NCBI GenBank assembly: GCA_040006575.1
Contig: JBDTWS010000220.1
Span: 1 to 5,375, forward strand
DNA length: 5,375 nt
Reading direction: 5' to 3'
Source: UKL13-2 sp040006575
Lineage (GTDB): Bacteria; Pseudomonadota; Gammaproteobacteria; Burkholderiales; Usitatibacteraceae
In this document: positions 1-5,375 of the stretch, piece by piece
How the letters are laid out: every line of letters begins with the position of its first letter
How positions within the stretch are numbered: the stretch's first letter is position 1
Translations under genes and position numbers: made by a program
Notes under the pieces: generated by a model
What the model was told of the DNA's origin: nothing
The model's database searches: none
The model's input: only the letters and a program-made list of their open reading frames with translations

Positions 1-234
1 CGGAACGATGACGGTATCGGTATTGGTCTTGCCAGGTTCACCCTTGGGGCCGGGTTCGCCGGGTTTGCCTTCAGGGCCGGCAGGACCAGGAACAGGAACC
101 GGGACGGGAACGGTTGCCGGCGGGGTCGCGGGCGGGGTCACGATGGTAGTCGTGCTGGGCGGTGGCGGCGCCGGGTTGCAGGCGGCAAGTCCGAGCGCCA
201 TGAGGACAGCAGCTGCGAGGGTGATTTGCTTCAT
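1..234 (-). CDS. Small collagen-like lipoprotein, 3' end outside window
   Basis: This is the first 78 codons of a gene running leftwards off the window. The start is the ATG at 234, preceded by AAGGA (241-245 on the complement) with 6 nt spacing. Residues 1-18 form a lipoprotein signal peptide: Lys2, a hydrophobic stretch, then the lipobox LAAC with Cys19 as the lipidation site. Asn20 at position +2 is not the Lol-avoidance Asp, so outer-membrane sorting is plausible by inference. Residues 21-49 are Pro/Thr/Val rich, including a VPVPVPVP stretch. Residues 50-70 are seven uninterrupted Gly-X-Y triplets (GPA GPE GKP GEP GPK GEP GKT), a collagen-like pattern with charged X and Y positions. A TNTDTVIVP segment follows. 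Small proteobacterial lipoproteins with a short Gly-X-Y tract and a Val/Pro-rich tail are known, but I know of no established function. The lipoprotein call is strong; the function is unknown. Confidence 0.8.
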   Translation of the reverse strand, partial: MKQITLAAAVLMALGLAACNPAPPPPSTTTIVTPPATPPATVPVPVPVPGPAGPEGKPGEPGPKGEPGKTNTDTVIVP

Positions 235-269
235 GAGGTTTCCTTTTTTGTGGGAGTGGAAAGCACGTC

Positions 270-291
270 GGCTCGCGCTAGCATGCGAGCC
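270..291 (-). promoter_or_regulatory. Inverted repeat in the lipoprotein gene leader
   Basis: A perfect 7-bp inverted repeat, GGCTCGC (270-276) and GCGAGCC (285-291), encloses an 8-nt loop that itself contains GCTAGC. It lies 36-57 nt upstream of the lipoprotein start codon. No T-run follows on the minus strand, so it is not an intrinsic terminator for that direction. It could be an mRNA leader hairpin or a DNA operator; the sequence cannot tell these apart. Confidence 0.35.
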
Positions 292-324
292 CTGCGGCTT
301 GCAATGATGGTAAGGCGACCTAAT

Positions 325-350
325 GGGGCAGGGTGTAGGGAGGGTGTGGG
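325..350 (+). other. Putative G-quadruplex motif
   Basis: Five G-tracts of 3-4 G (325-328, 331-333, 338-340, 342-344, 348-350) are separated by loops of 2, 4, 1 and 3 nt, which satisfies the standard G3+N1-7 rule. The motif is on the strand that serves as template for the lipoprotein gene, 91-116 bp upstream of its start codon and so within its likely promoter or leader region. Folding is inferred from the pattern only. Confidence 0.45.
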
Positions 351-401
351 TTGATATGTAGGACTGGCGCTAATGATGCGTTTGGCGAATATGTCCGCTA
401 C

Positions 402-435
402 AAAAAAAAGCGCAGCCCTTTGAGGCTGCGCTTTT
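402..435 (-). terminator. Intrinsic terminator of the BON-domain gene
   Basis: A perfect 12-bp inverted repeat (406-417 with 424-435; core GCGCAGCC/GGCTGCGC flanked by AAAA/TTTT) encloses a 6-nt loop. Read on the minus strand it ends in a run of eight T (complement of 402-409), about 50 nt after the BON stop codon at 486. The GC-rich stem plus U-tract is a textbook rho-independent terminator. It separates the BON gene from the downstream lipoprotein gene. Read on the plus strand it ends in four T, so weak bidirectional activity is possible. Confidence 0.93.
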
Positions 436-485
436 GCGCCTGCTGTGCGACCGACGTTGACTGGGCGAGATCGCCGCGCAGGGAA

Positions 486-806
486 TTACTTGGCAGGCTT
501 GATCACCAGGTTGTTCTCAACCGACGTCACGCCCTTGACTGCCTTCGTCACCGTGACGGCGCGATCAATCGATGCCTGGTCCGGTGCATTGCCGGTCAGG
601 CGCACGTCGCCGGCGGCGGTCGTATCCACATCGATCTTGAACAGGGTGGAGAATTTTTCCTTGGCCAGTTCGGCTTTGACTTTGGTCGTGATGACCGAGT
701 CTTTCACGTAAGTCTTGGCAGAGTCGGCCGCATTGCCGGACAGTGGCAGCATCAGGGCGCCCGCCGCGACAAGACTTGCAAGACCAGCAATAAATTTTGT
801 TTTCAT
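486..806 (-). CDS. Secreted single-BON-domain protein (OsmY-like)
   Basis: The gene encodes a complete 106-residue protein. Residues 1-26 look like a Sec signal peptide: Lys2 and Lys4, a hydrophobic core at 5-22, and probable cleavage after SGNA (residue 26). The mature protein is essentially one BON domain (about 34-104). It has a helical start VKDSVITTKVKAELAKE, then a beta segment ending DVRLTGNA with the conserved Gly72, then a helix and the typical ending GVTSVENNLVI. BON domains occur in periplasmic OsmY and in secretins and channels, and are thought to bind membranes or phospholipid. OsmY itself has two BON domains, so this is a short one-domain relative. A role in envelope or osmotic stress is inferred from the family only. 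The start is supported by GGAGA (811-815 on the complement), 4 nt before the ATG. A terminator follows, so it is probably monocistronic. It is transcribed away from the efflux operon. Confidence 0.92.
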   Translation of the reverse strand: MKTKFIAGLASLVAAGALMLPLSGNAADSAKTYVKDSVITTKVKAELAKEKFSTLFKIDVDTTAAGDVRLTGNAPDQASIDRAVTVTKAVKGVTSVENNLVIKPAK

Positions 807-854
807 GTTGTCTCCAGTTCTGAGGATGATGAGGAATGGGACTGCAGGCGTTCA

Positions 855-871
855 GCCCGAAAGTCTCGGGC
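855..871 (-). promoter_or_regulatory. Short hairpin in the BON gene leader
   Basis: A perfect 6-bp inverted repeat, GCCCGA (855-860) and TCGGGC (866-871), has a 5-nt loop and lies 49-65 nt upstream of the BON start codon. It would form a compact GC-rich hairpin in the mRNA leader if transcription starts beyond it. No U-tract follows. Its function is unknown and it could be incidental. Confidence 0.3.
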
Positions 872-1025
872 CGACACATGCAATCCAGCCCTTAAATAAT
901 GCGTTTTGCAGGGAGGAAGCGGTGTCGGTCACTGCAGGAAACGGGTGTCAGTGGCAAGCCTACATGCATTTAATACAGCAGGAGCACGCCAAGCATCCCG
1001 CCCGCCGGTCACCTGTCCCGCCAGC

Positions 1026-1055
1026 CCGGTTACTTTCCCCACGATCACCGGTTAC
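1026..1055 (+). repeat. Direct repeat CCGGTTAC, 22 bp apart
   Basis: The octamer CCGGTTAC occurs at 1026-1033 and again at 1048-1055, start to start 22 bp, about two helical turns. The second copy continues as TTACAAAC, which recurs at 1117-1124. Regularly spaced direct repeats in a control region suggest a dimeric regulator binding site, but no specific regulator can be named from this alone. Confidence 0.35.
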
Positions 1056-1105
1056 AAACAGGCAATTTCGCTCTGGCAGGCTCCGCTACAATCGGCTGCA
1101 ACCGT

Positions 1106-1120
1106 TTTACATACGCTTAC
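1106..1120. promoter_or_regulatory. Candidate response-regulator box (CpxR-like) upstream of mdtA
   Basis: TTTAC (1106-1110), 5 nt, CTTAC (1116-1120). On the minus strand this reads GTAAG-N5-GTAAA, one mismatch from the GTAAA-N5-GTAAA box described for the envelope-stress regulator CpxR. The ten-bp direct-repeat spacing is typical of OmpR-family regulators. In E. coli mdtABC is controlled by BaeR and modulated by CpxR, so the context fits. TTTACA (1106-1111) is also 5/6 to a sigma-70 -35, with only a poor -10 (CAATAT, 1129-1134) 17 bp downstream. The site lies about 300 bp from both flanking start codons. It is a weak prediction from a short motif. Confidence 0.3.
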
Positions 1121-1249
1121 AAACTGCCCAATATGCGGCTGGTCAAATTCCGTTTGCCCCAGCACACTGGCGACGGTGCGGTGTCACCGGTAGGTGTGTA
1201 TGGCGGCAGGATCGCCAGCTTGTGCATGAAACGGTTTTCCGGCGGGAAC

Positions 1250-1255
1250 TATACT
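1250..1255 (+). promoter_or_regulatory. Possible -10 element of the efflux-operon leader promoter
   Basis: TATACT matches the sigma-70 -10 consensus at 5 of 6 positions. It would place a transcription start near 1262, about 160 nt before mdtA and about 64 nt before the terminator hairpin. No good -35 is found at 16-18 bp (TGAAAC at 1227-1232), so it would need an activator or be a false match. Confidence 0.3.
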
Positions 1256-1324
1256 CGGCAGTCCAAGAAAAACCTGTTTCCGGCCAGAAGTAACCAGGAA
1301 CATCTATTAGAACAAACGGAATCC

Positions 1325-1356
1325 CGCTTTCAGGTGTTTCCGAAAGCGCTTTTTTT
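1325..1356 (+). terminator. Intrinsic terminator in the mdtA leader region
   Basis: CGCTTTC (1325-1331) pairs perfectly with GAAAGCG (1342-1348) around a 10-nt loop, followed by C and seven T (1350-1356). The U-tract is on the plus-strand side only. No plus-strand gene ends upstream, and the mdtA start codon is 65 nt downstream. It therefore either ends a short leader or small RNA, or acts as an attenuator for the pump operon. The stem has only 7 bp with three A-T pairs in the middle, so termination may be partial. Confidence 0.65.
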
Positions 1357-1384
1357 GCGTCATGCCACCTATTTTTTTGCGTCA
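1350..1384 (+). repeat. 13-bp direct repeat TTTTTTTGCGTCA, 22-bp spacing
   Basis: The identical 13-mer occurs at 1350-1362 and 1372-1384, start to start exactly 22 bp. The bases after each copy are diverged (4 of 9 match). The first T-run is also the U-tract of the preceding terminator. The second copy ends 36 nt before the mdtA start codon. It may be an operator with sites on the same face of the helix or a decayed tandem duplication. Confidence 0.7.
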
Positions 1385-1420
1385 CGACTCCGCTTTTCCC
1401 AGGACCTTTACTAGCCCACT

Positions 1421-3076
1421 ATGCCAAATCAACCATTTTCCTCTTCATCCGGTTCCTCACGCTGGCAGCGCCAGCCCGCATGGGTGCGCAAGGGGCTTGT
1501 CCCCGCACTGGGCTTTGTGCTGCTCGCCGCTATCGGCTATTACGTGTATTCCACGCGCGCCACCGACGCGACGGGCGCACCGGCCAAGGCAGCCGATGGC
1601 AGCGCATCTGCGGGCGGCAATGCCGCAGCGGGCAAGGGCGCACCCGGCAAAGGCGGGGGGCGGTTCGGCAATGATCCCAATCGTGTTCAGCCGGTAATCG
1701 CAGTGCCGGCGAAAGTCACCGATGTCAATGTGGTGCAGACCGCACTTGGTACGGTGGCGGCCTTGAAAGTTGCGACCGTGAAGGCACGAACGGATGGACT
1801 GCTGCAGGACGTGCTGTTCCGCGAAGGACAGATCGTGCGGGCCGGTGATGTGCTGGCGCAAATCGATCCGAAGCCGCTGCAGGTGGCGCTGTCGCAGGTC
1901 GAGGGCCAGCTGGCGCGCGACCAGGCGCAGCTCAGCAATGCCAGGCTGGATCTGGAACGCTATCGCACCCTGCTGGCGCAGGATTCCATCGCCAAGCAAC
2001 AGCTCGATGCGCAGGAGTCCCAAGTGCGGCAATTTGAAGGCACGGTGAAGGTGGACCAGGCGCAGGTGGACAACGCCAAGCTGCAATTGAGCTATACCAA
2101 GGTCACCGCACCGATCTCCGGCCGCCTCGGCCTGCGCCAGCTTGATACCGGCAACATCATTCGCTCAAGTGATGCGGCGGGCCTGGTGGTGATCACGCAG
2201 GTCGATCCCATCACGGTGGTGTTCACCATTCCGCAGGACAACCTGCAACGTGTGCTGAAGCAGTTGAAGGCCGGCGAAAAACTGGGCGTAGATGCGTGGG
2301 ATCGCGAACAGAAGAACAAGCTGGCCACCGGTTTTCTCATCAGCACCGATAACCAGATCGACACCACCACCGGCACCATCAAGCTGAAAGCGCAATTCCC
2401 GAATCCAGAGGGAACGTTGTTCCCCAATCAATTCGTCAACGTGAAGATGATCGTCGACACCCGCAAGGGCGCGACCACCATCCCGCTGGCCGGCATCCAG
2501 CGCGGTGCGCAGGGCACGATCGTGTATGTGGTGAAGGAAGACAAGACCACCACCGTGCGTCCGGTGAAGATGGGACCGTCGGAAAATGATGTGGTGGTGA
2601 TCGAGTCCGGTCTCGCGCCGGGCGAAGTCGTGGTGATCGACGGCATTGACCGCCTGCGTGAAGGCGCGAAAGTGGAAGTGACTGCGCCGTTCGTGCCGCG
2701 CGCACGCGGACCGGGTGAAGGCCGCCGCGGACAGCGTGGTCAGGGCAAGGGCGGCGAAGGCAAGCCTGCCGATGGCGCCAAGCCGGCAGAAGGTAAACCA
2801 GGAGATGCCAAACCCGCCGAGGCGCCCGCGAAAAGCGATGGCAAGTCCACTCCCGCGCCCGGTGCCAAAACGGAAAGCGCACCGGCCAAGGTCGAAGTGA
2901 AAGGTGAAACCAAAGGTCCCGCCGACGGACCTCGCGGCGGTGGTTTCCGCGACATGAGCGATGAGCAGAAAGCCGAAATGCGCAAGCGTTTTGAAGGCAT
3001 GACCGATGAGCAGAAAGCGGAATTCCGCAAGAAGATGCAGGAGCGCCGCGCGCAGCAGCAACAGAATCCGCAATAG
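1421..3076 (+). CDS. mdtA: MdtA-type periplasmic adaptor of an RND efflux pump
   Basis: The gene encodes 551 residues of the membrane fusion protein that couples the MdtB/MdtC inner-membrane pump to an outer-membrane TolC-type channel. Residues 26-43 are an N-terminal membrane anchor after basic residues; there is no lipobox Cys. A Gly/Ala/Lys-rich linker (about 50-85) follows. The lipoyl half-motif is TDGLLQDVLFREGQIVRAGD (124-143), then come the alpha-hairpin (about 152-224), the second lipoyl half with TKVTAPISGRLGLRQ (226-240), and the beta-barrel and membrane-proximal domains. Diagnostic MdtA-like strings are VVITQVDPI, DNQIDTTTGTIKLKA, LFPNQFVNV and DGIDRLREGAKVEV, ending at residue 420. 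E. coli MdtA has 415 residues; here a 130-residue tail is added, ending in two DEQKAE repeats. An in-frame TAG at 1412-1414 fixes the ATG at 1421 as the first start, although the nearest AGGA (1401-1404) is 16 nt away, too far for a good ribosome-binding site. mdtB follows after 45 bp. Confidence 0.95.
   Translation: MPNQPFSSSSGSSRWQRQPAWVRKGLVPALGFVLLAAIGYYVYSTRATDATGAPAKAADGSASAGGNAAAGKGAPGKGGGRFGNDPNRVQPVIAVPAKVTDVNVVQTALGTVAALKVATVKARTDGLLQDVLFREGQIVRAGDVLAQIDPKPLQVALSQVEGQLARDQAQLSNARLDLERYRTLLAQDSIAKQQLDAQESQVRQFEGTVKVDQAQVDNAKLQLSYTKVTAPISGRLGLRQLDTGNIIRSSDAAGLVVITQVDPITVVFTIPQDNLQRVLKQLKAGEKLGVDAWDREQKNKLATGFLISTDNQIDTTTGTIKLKAQFPNPEGTLFPNQFVNVKMIVDTRKGATTIPLAGIQRGAQGTIVYVVKEDKTTTVRPVKMGPSENDVVVIESGLAPGEVVVIDGIDRLREGAKVEVTAPFVPRARGPGEGRRGQRGQGKGGEGKPADGAKPAEGKPGDAKPAEAPAKSDGKSTPAPGAKTESAPAKVEVKGETKGPADGPRGGGFRDMSDEQKAEMRKRFEGMTDEQKAEFRKKMQERRAQQQQNPQ
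2954..3043 (+). repeat. Tandem 45-bp repeat encoding DEQKAE helical units in the MdtA tail
   Basis: Two adjacent 15-codon units (2954-2998 and 2999-3043) encode MSDEQKAEMRKRFEG and MTDEQKAEFRKKMQE, with 9 of 15 residues identical. They also share the 15-base DNA core CGATGAGCAGAAAGC, which indicates a tandem duplication. The units are charged and probably helical. The M(S/T)DEQKAE pattern resembles the LTxxQ-type helices of periplasmic Spy/CpxP proteins; that link is an inference from a short motif. Confidence 0.75.
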
Positions 3077-3109
3077 CGCACACGCATCGCACACGCACCG
3101 CACACGCAT
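3077..3109 (+). repeat. Three tandem 11-bp units in the mdtA-mdtB spacer
   Basis: CGCACACGCAT (3077-3087), CGCACACGCAC (3088-3098) and CGCACACGCAT (3099-3109) start immediately after the mdtA stop and fill 33 of the 45 spacer bases. The array contains no Shine-Dalgarno sequence, and neither do the 12 bases left before the mdtB ATG. Such a short perfect array could vary in copy number between strains and change the gene spacing. Confidence 0.9.
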
Positions 3110-3121
3110 CGATAACTCTTC

Positions 3122-5375
3122 ATGAATCCATCACGCTTATTTATTCTCCGCCCGGTCGCGACCTCGCTGTTGATGGTCGCGATCCTGCTGGCGGGCTTTC
3201 TCGCCTATCGCGAACTGCCGCTGTCGGCGTTGCCTGAGGTCGATTACCCGACCATCCAGGTAATTACGCTGTATCCCGGCGCCAGTCCTGATGTGGTGAC
3301 GTCCGGTATCACCTCGCCGCTGGAACGCCAGTTCGGGCAGATGCCGGGGCTGAAACAGATGTCCTCGACCAGCTCGGGCGGCGCGTCGGTGATCACGCTG
3401 CAGTTTGAGTTGACGCTTTCGCTCGACGTTGCCGAACAGCAGGTGCAGGCGGCCATCAATGCCGGTGGAAATTTATTGCCGGCCGATTTGCCGGCGCCGC
3501 CCATCTACAGCAAGGTCAATCCGGCCGACGCACCCATCCTCACCATCGGCGTCACATCAAAATCGATGCAGATGCCCGTGGTGCAGAACCTCGTCGATAC
3601 CCGCGTCGCGCAGAAGATTTCGCAGTTGCAGGGCGTGGGCCTTGTGACGCTTTCCGGTGGACAGCGTCCTGCCGTTCGCATCCAGGCCAACCCGAAGGCA
3701 CTGGCCGCAACCGGCATCAACCTGGATGATGTCCGCACCGCCATCGCTGCGGCCAACGTCAACCAGGCCAAGGGCAGTTTCGACGGTCCCGTTCGCGCGT
3801 ACACGATTGATGCCAACGACCAGTTGCGCTCGGTGGCGGAATATAAATCCATTGTCATCGCCTACAAGAACGGCGCGCCGATTTACCTCACCGATGTGGC
3901 CGATATTGTCGACGACGCCGAGAACCTGAAACTCGCCGCGTGGATGAACGACACGCCGGCCATCATCCTGAATGTGCAACGCCAACCGGGCGCCAATGTG
4001 ATCGAAGTGGTGGATCGCGTGAAGCAACTGCTGCCCGCGCTGACGGCCGCCATGCCCGCCTCCATTGACGTCATGGTGCTGACCGATCGAACCGTCACCA
4101 TTCGCGCATCGGTACACGATGTGCAATTCGAGCTGCTGCTCTCGGTGGCGCTGGTGGTGATGGTGATCTTCCTCTTCCTGCGCAATGTGTACGCGACCAT
4201 CATTCCCAGCGTGGCGGTGCCGCTGTCGCTGATCGGCACTTTTGCGGTGATGTATCTCGCCGGATTTTCCATAAACAATCTTTCGTTGATGGCATTGACG
4301 ATTGCGACCGGGTTTGTGGTCGATGACGCGATCGTGATGATCGAAAATATTTCGCGCTATATCGAAGAGGGCGACAGCCCGATGGAAGCCGCGCTGAAAG
4401 GCTCGGAGCAAATCGGCTTCACCATTATTTCGCTCACGTTCTCGCTGATCGCCGTGCTGATCCCGCTGCTGTTCATGGGTGACGTGGTGGGTCGCCTGTT
4501 CCGTGAATTCGCCATTACGCTGGCGGTGTCGATCCTGATTTCGGCTGTCGTTTCGCTGACGCTCACGCCGATGATGTGTGCGCGGCTCCTGAAGCACACG
4601 CCGCCCGAAAAGCAGGGTCGCTTCTATCGCGTAACCGGCGAGTGGTTTGATCGCATCATCGCGCGATACGGAAAAATGTTGACCTGGGTGCTGGACCGGC
4701 AGGCCGCCACGCTGTGGGTCGCCATCGGGACGGTAGCGCTGACGATCCTGCTGTACATCTTCGTACCGAAGGGATTTTTTCCGATCCAGGATACGGGTGT
4801 GATCCAGGGCATTTCGGAAGCGCCGCAGTCGGTTTCCTTCGCCAGCATGTCCGAGCGCCAGCGCCGCATGGCGCAGGCGATTCTGGAGGATCCGGCCGTG
4901 GAAAGTGTGTCTTCTTTCATTGGTGTAGACGGCAACAACACAACGCTCAACAGCGGACGTGTGTTCATCAACCTGAAGCCGCATGCCATGCGCGAACTGA
5001 GCGCGACCGGCGTGATCGAGCGCCTGAAACCACGCCTCGCGCAGCTGGAGGGCATTGCGCTGTACATGCAGCCGGTGCAGGACCTCACGATCGAAGATCG
5101 TGTCAGCCGCACGCAGTACCAGTTCACGCTGGAAGACGCCAATGCCGATGAATTGTCGGAATGGACGCACAAGCTCGTCGAGCAGCTGGGTACGTTGCCG
5201 CAACTGGCCGACGTCACCTCCGACTTGCAGGACCAGGGTTTGCAGGCATATGTGAACATCGACCGCGACACGGCGGCGCGCCTTGGCGTCACAACGGCCG
5301 CCATCGACAACGCGCTCTATAACGCCTTCGGCCAGCGCCTGATCTCGACCATCTTCACGCAGGCCAGCCAGTATC
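3122..5375 (+). CDS. mdtB: MdtB-type RND efflux transporter, 3' end outside window
   Basis: 751 codons are present of a family length near 1040; the frame is open to the right edge with no frameshift. The product is an inner-membrane proton-driven RND multidrug transporter subunit. In E. coli MdtB pairs with MdtC as a B2C heterotrimer; bile salts and novobiocin are known substrates there. The N-terminus PSRLFILRPVATSLLMVAIL forms TM1 (about 13-30). The first periplasmic region carries LPEVDYPTIQV, YPGASP, ERQFGQM and SSGGASVITLQF, as in MdtB. TM2 begins near residue 338. TM4 carries GFVVDDAIVMIENISRYIE with the proton-relay pair Asp401-Asp402. FREFAITLAVSILISA and TLTPMMCARLL follow, then KGFFPIQDTG (from residue 550) opens the second periplasmic region. 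The visible end, DNALYNAFGQRLIST, is typical of the family. The partner Lys of the relay lies beyond the window. In-frame stops at 3074 and 3113 leave ATG 3122 as the start. There is no Shine-Dalgarno, so translation may depend on mdtA. It shares mdtA's reading frame. Confidence 0.96.
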   Translation, partial: MNPSRLFILRPVATSLLMVAILLAGFLAYRELPLSALPEVDYPTIQVITLYPGASPDVVTSGITSPLERQFGQMPGLKQMSSTSSGGASVITLQFELTLSLDVAEQQVQAAINAGGNLLPADLPAPPIYSKVNPADAPILTIGVTSKSMQMPVVQNLVDTRVAQKISQLQGVGLVTLSGGQRPAVRIQANPKALAATGINLDDVRTAIAAANVNQAKGSFDGPVRAYTIDANDQLRSVAEYKSIVIAYKNGAPIYLTDVADIVDDAENLKLAAWMNDTPAIILNVQRQPGANVIEVVDRVKQLLPALTAAMPASIDVMVLTDRTVTIRASVHDVQFELLLSVALVVMVIFLFLRNVYATIIPSVAVPLSLIGTFAVMYLAGFSINNLSLMALTIATGFVVDDAIVMIENISRYIEEGDSPMEAALKGSEQIGFTIISLTFSLIAVLIPLLFMGDVVGRLFREFAITLAVSILISAVVSLTLTPMMCARLLKHTPPEKQGRFYRVTGEWFDRIIARYGKMLTWVLDRQAATLWVAIGTVALTILLYIFVPKGFFPIQDTGVIQGISEAPQSVSFASMSERQRRMAQAILEDPAVESVSSFIGVDGNNTTLNSGRVFINLKPHAMRELSATGVIERLKPRLAQLEGIALYMQPVQDLTIEDRVSRTQYQFTLEDANADELSEWTHKLVEQLGTLPQLADVTSDLQDQGLQAYVNIDRDTAARLGVTTAAIDNALYNAFGQRLISTIFTQASQY

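Larger units (their letters stand above)
807..1420. other. Non-coding divergent interval between BON gene and mdtA
   Basis: This 614-bp stretch carries no convincing gene. The open frames across it have no ribosome-binding site, no recognisable protein features, and overlap each other in several frames. It holds the leader of the BON gene on the minus strand and the control region of the efflux operon on the plus strand. Supportable elements are a leader hairpin, repeated TTAC boxes, a short palindrome, a -10-like hexamer, an intrinsic terminator and a 22-bp-spaced direct repeat, each listed separately. I could not identify a convincing promoter for the BON gene. The AT-rich stretch around 893-900 is the best candidate, but it lacks a recognisable -35. 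Confidence 0.7.

Noticed and set aside
351..899. 182-codon plus-strand frame opposite the BON gene
   Set aside because: It reads antisense through the terminator and the BON gene. The minus-strand gene has a signal peptide, a BON domain and a ribosome-binding site, which settles the coding strand.
1241..1262. Extracytoplasmic sigma factor (RpoE-type) promoter from GGAACT at 1245-1250
   Set aside because: No matching -10 (TCnnA type) was found at about 16 bp downstream, so the similarity is limited to one half of the motif.
715..1293. 192-codon plus-strand open frame crossing the BON gene start and the intergenic region
   Set aside because: It runs antisense through the BON signal peptide. 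It has no ribosome-binding site and no protein-family features, and it overlaps other equally plausible frames.
906..1414. Plus-strand open frames of 93-95 codons in the intergenic region as a small gene before the 1325-1356 terminator
   Set aside because: None has a Shine-Dalgarno or recognisable protein features. The second one (1133-1414) runs through the terminator hairpin itself.
2165..3109. 314-codon minus-strand open frame opposite mdtA and the intercistronic repeat
   Set aside because: It is the antisense of real MdtA sequence including its low-complexity tail. The product is compositionally biased and its start falls within the 11-bp repeat array.
3077..3109. The 11-bp repeats as a CRISPR array or attachment site
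   Set aside because: The units are directly adjacent without spacers, far too short for CRISPR repeats, and no integrase or mobile-element sequence is nearby.
3557..5203. 548-codon open frame on the minus strand opposite mdtB
   Set aside because: It lies entirely within the clearly homologous mdtB coding region. Its product is His/Arg/Gln rich with no recognisable domain, as expected for a mirror frame of a GC-rich gene.

Overview
The window is about 60% GC by eye, has proteobacterial codon usage, and carries four supportable protein genes. The two complete or near-complete efflux genes match the MdtA and MdtB proteins of the MdtABC RND pump closely enough, from memory of the E. coli proteins, to assign symbols. 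Together with a periplasmic BON-domain protein and a small collagen-like lipoprotein, this points to a Gram-negative beta- or gammaproteobacterium. I lean towards Burkholderiales, with low confidence.

Left part (1-806, minus strand): the 5' end of a small lipoprotein gene with a short collagen-like Gly-X-Y tract runs off the left edge. Upstream of it lies a complete gene for a 106-residue secreted single-BON-domain protein. The BON gene has its own strong intrinsic terminator (402-435), so the two are separate transcription units despite sharing orientation. The space between them also holds a G-quadruplex-type motif and a leader hairpin.

Middle (807-1420): a 614-bp non-coding interval separates the divergent BON and efflux genes. 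It contains TTAC direct-repeat elements resembling response-regulator half-sites (one pair is close to a CpxR-type box), a short palindrome, a -10-like TATACT, and a clear plus-strand intrinsic terminator (1325-1356) with no gene in front of it. The U-tract of that terminator is the first copy of a 22-bp-spaced direct repeat. This suggests an attenuated leader or a small RNA ahead of the pump operon.

Right part (1421-5375, plus strand): mdtA encodes the periplasmic adaptor and mdtB the inner-membrane RND transporter. mdtB is cut by the right edge after 751 codons. Three tandem 11-bp units fill most of the 45-bp spacer between them. The MdtA protein has an unusual C-terminal extension of about 130 residues: a Gly/Lys/Pro/Ala linker, then two tandem DEQKAE helical repeats. 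In the known system MdtA links an MdtB2C heterotrimer to an outer-membrane TolC-type channel; mdtC would be expected just beyond the right edge. I see no wholly new system. The most notable features are the terminator-containing leader, the MdtA tail and the intercistronic repeat.
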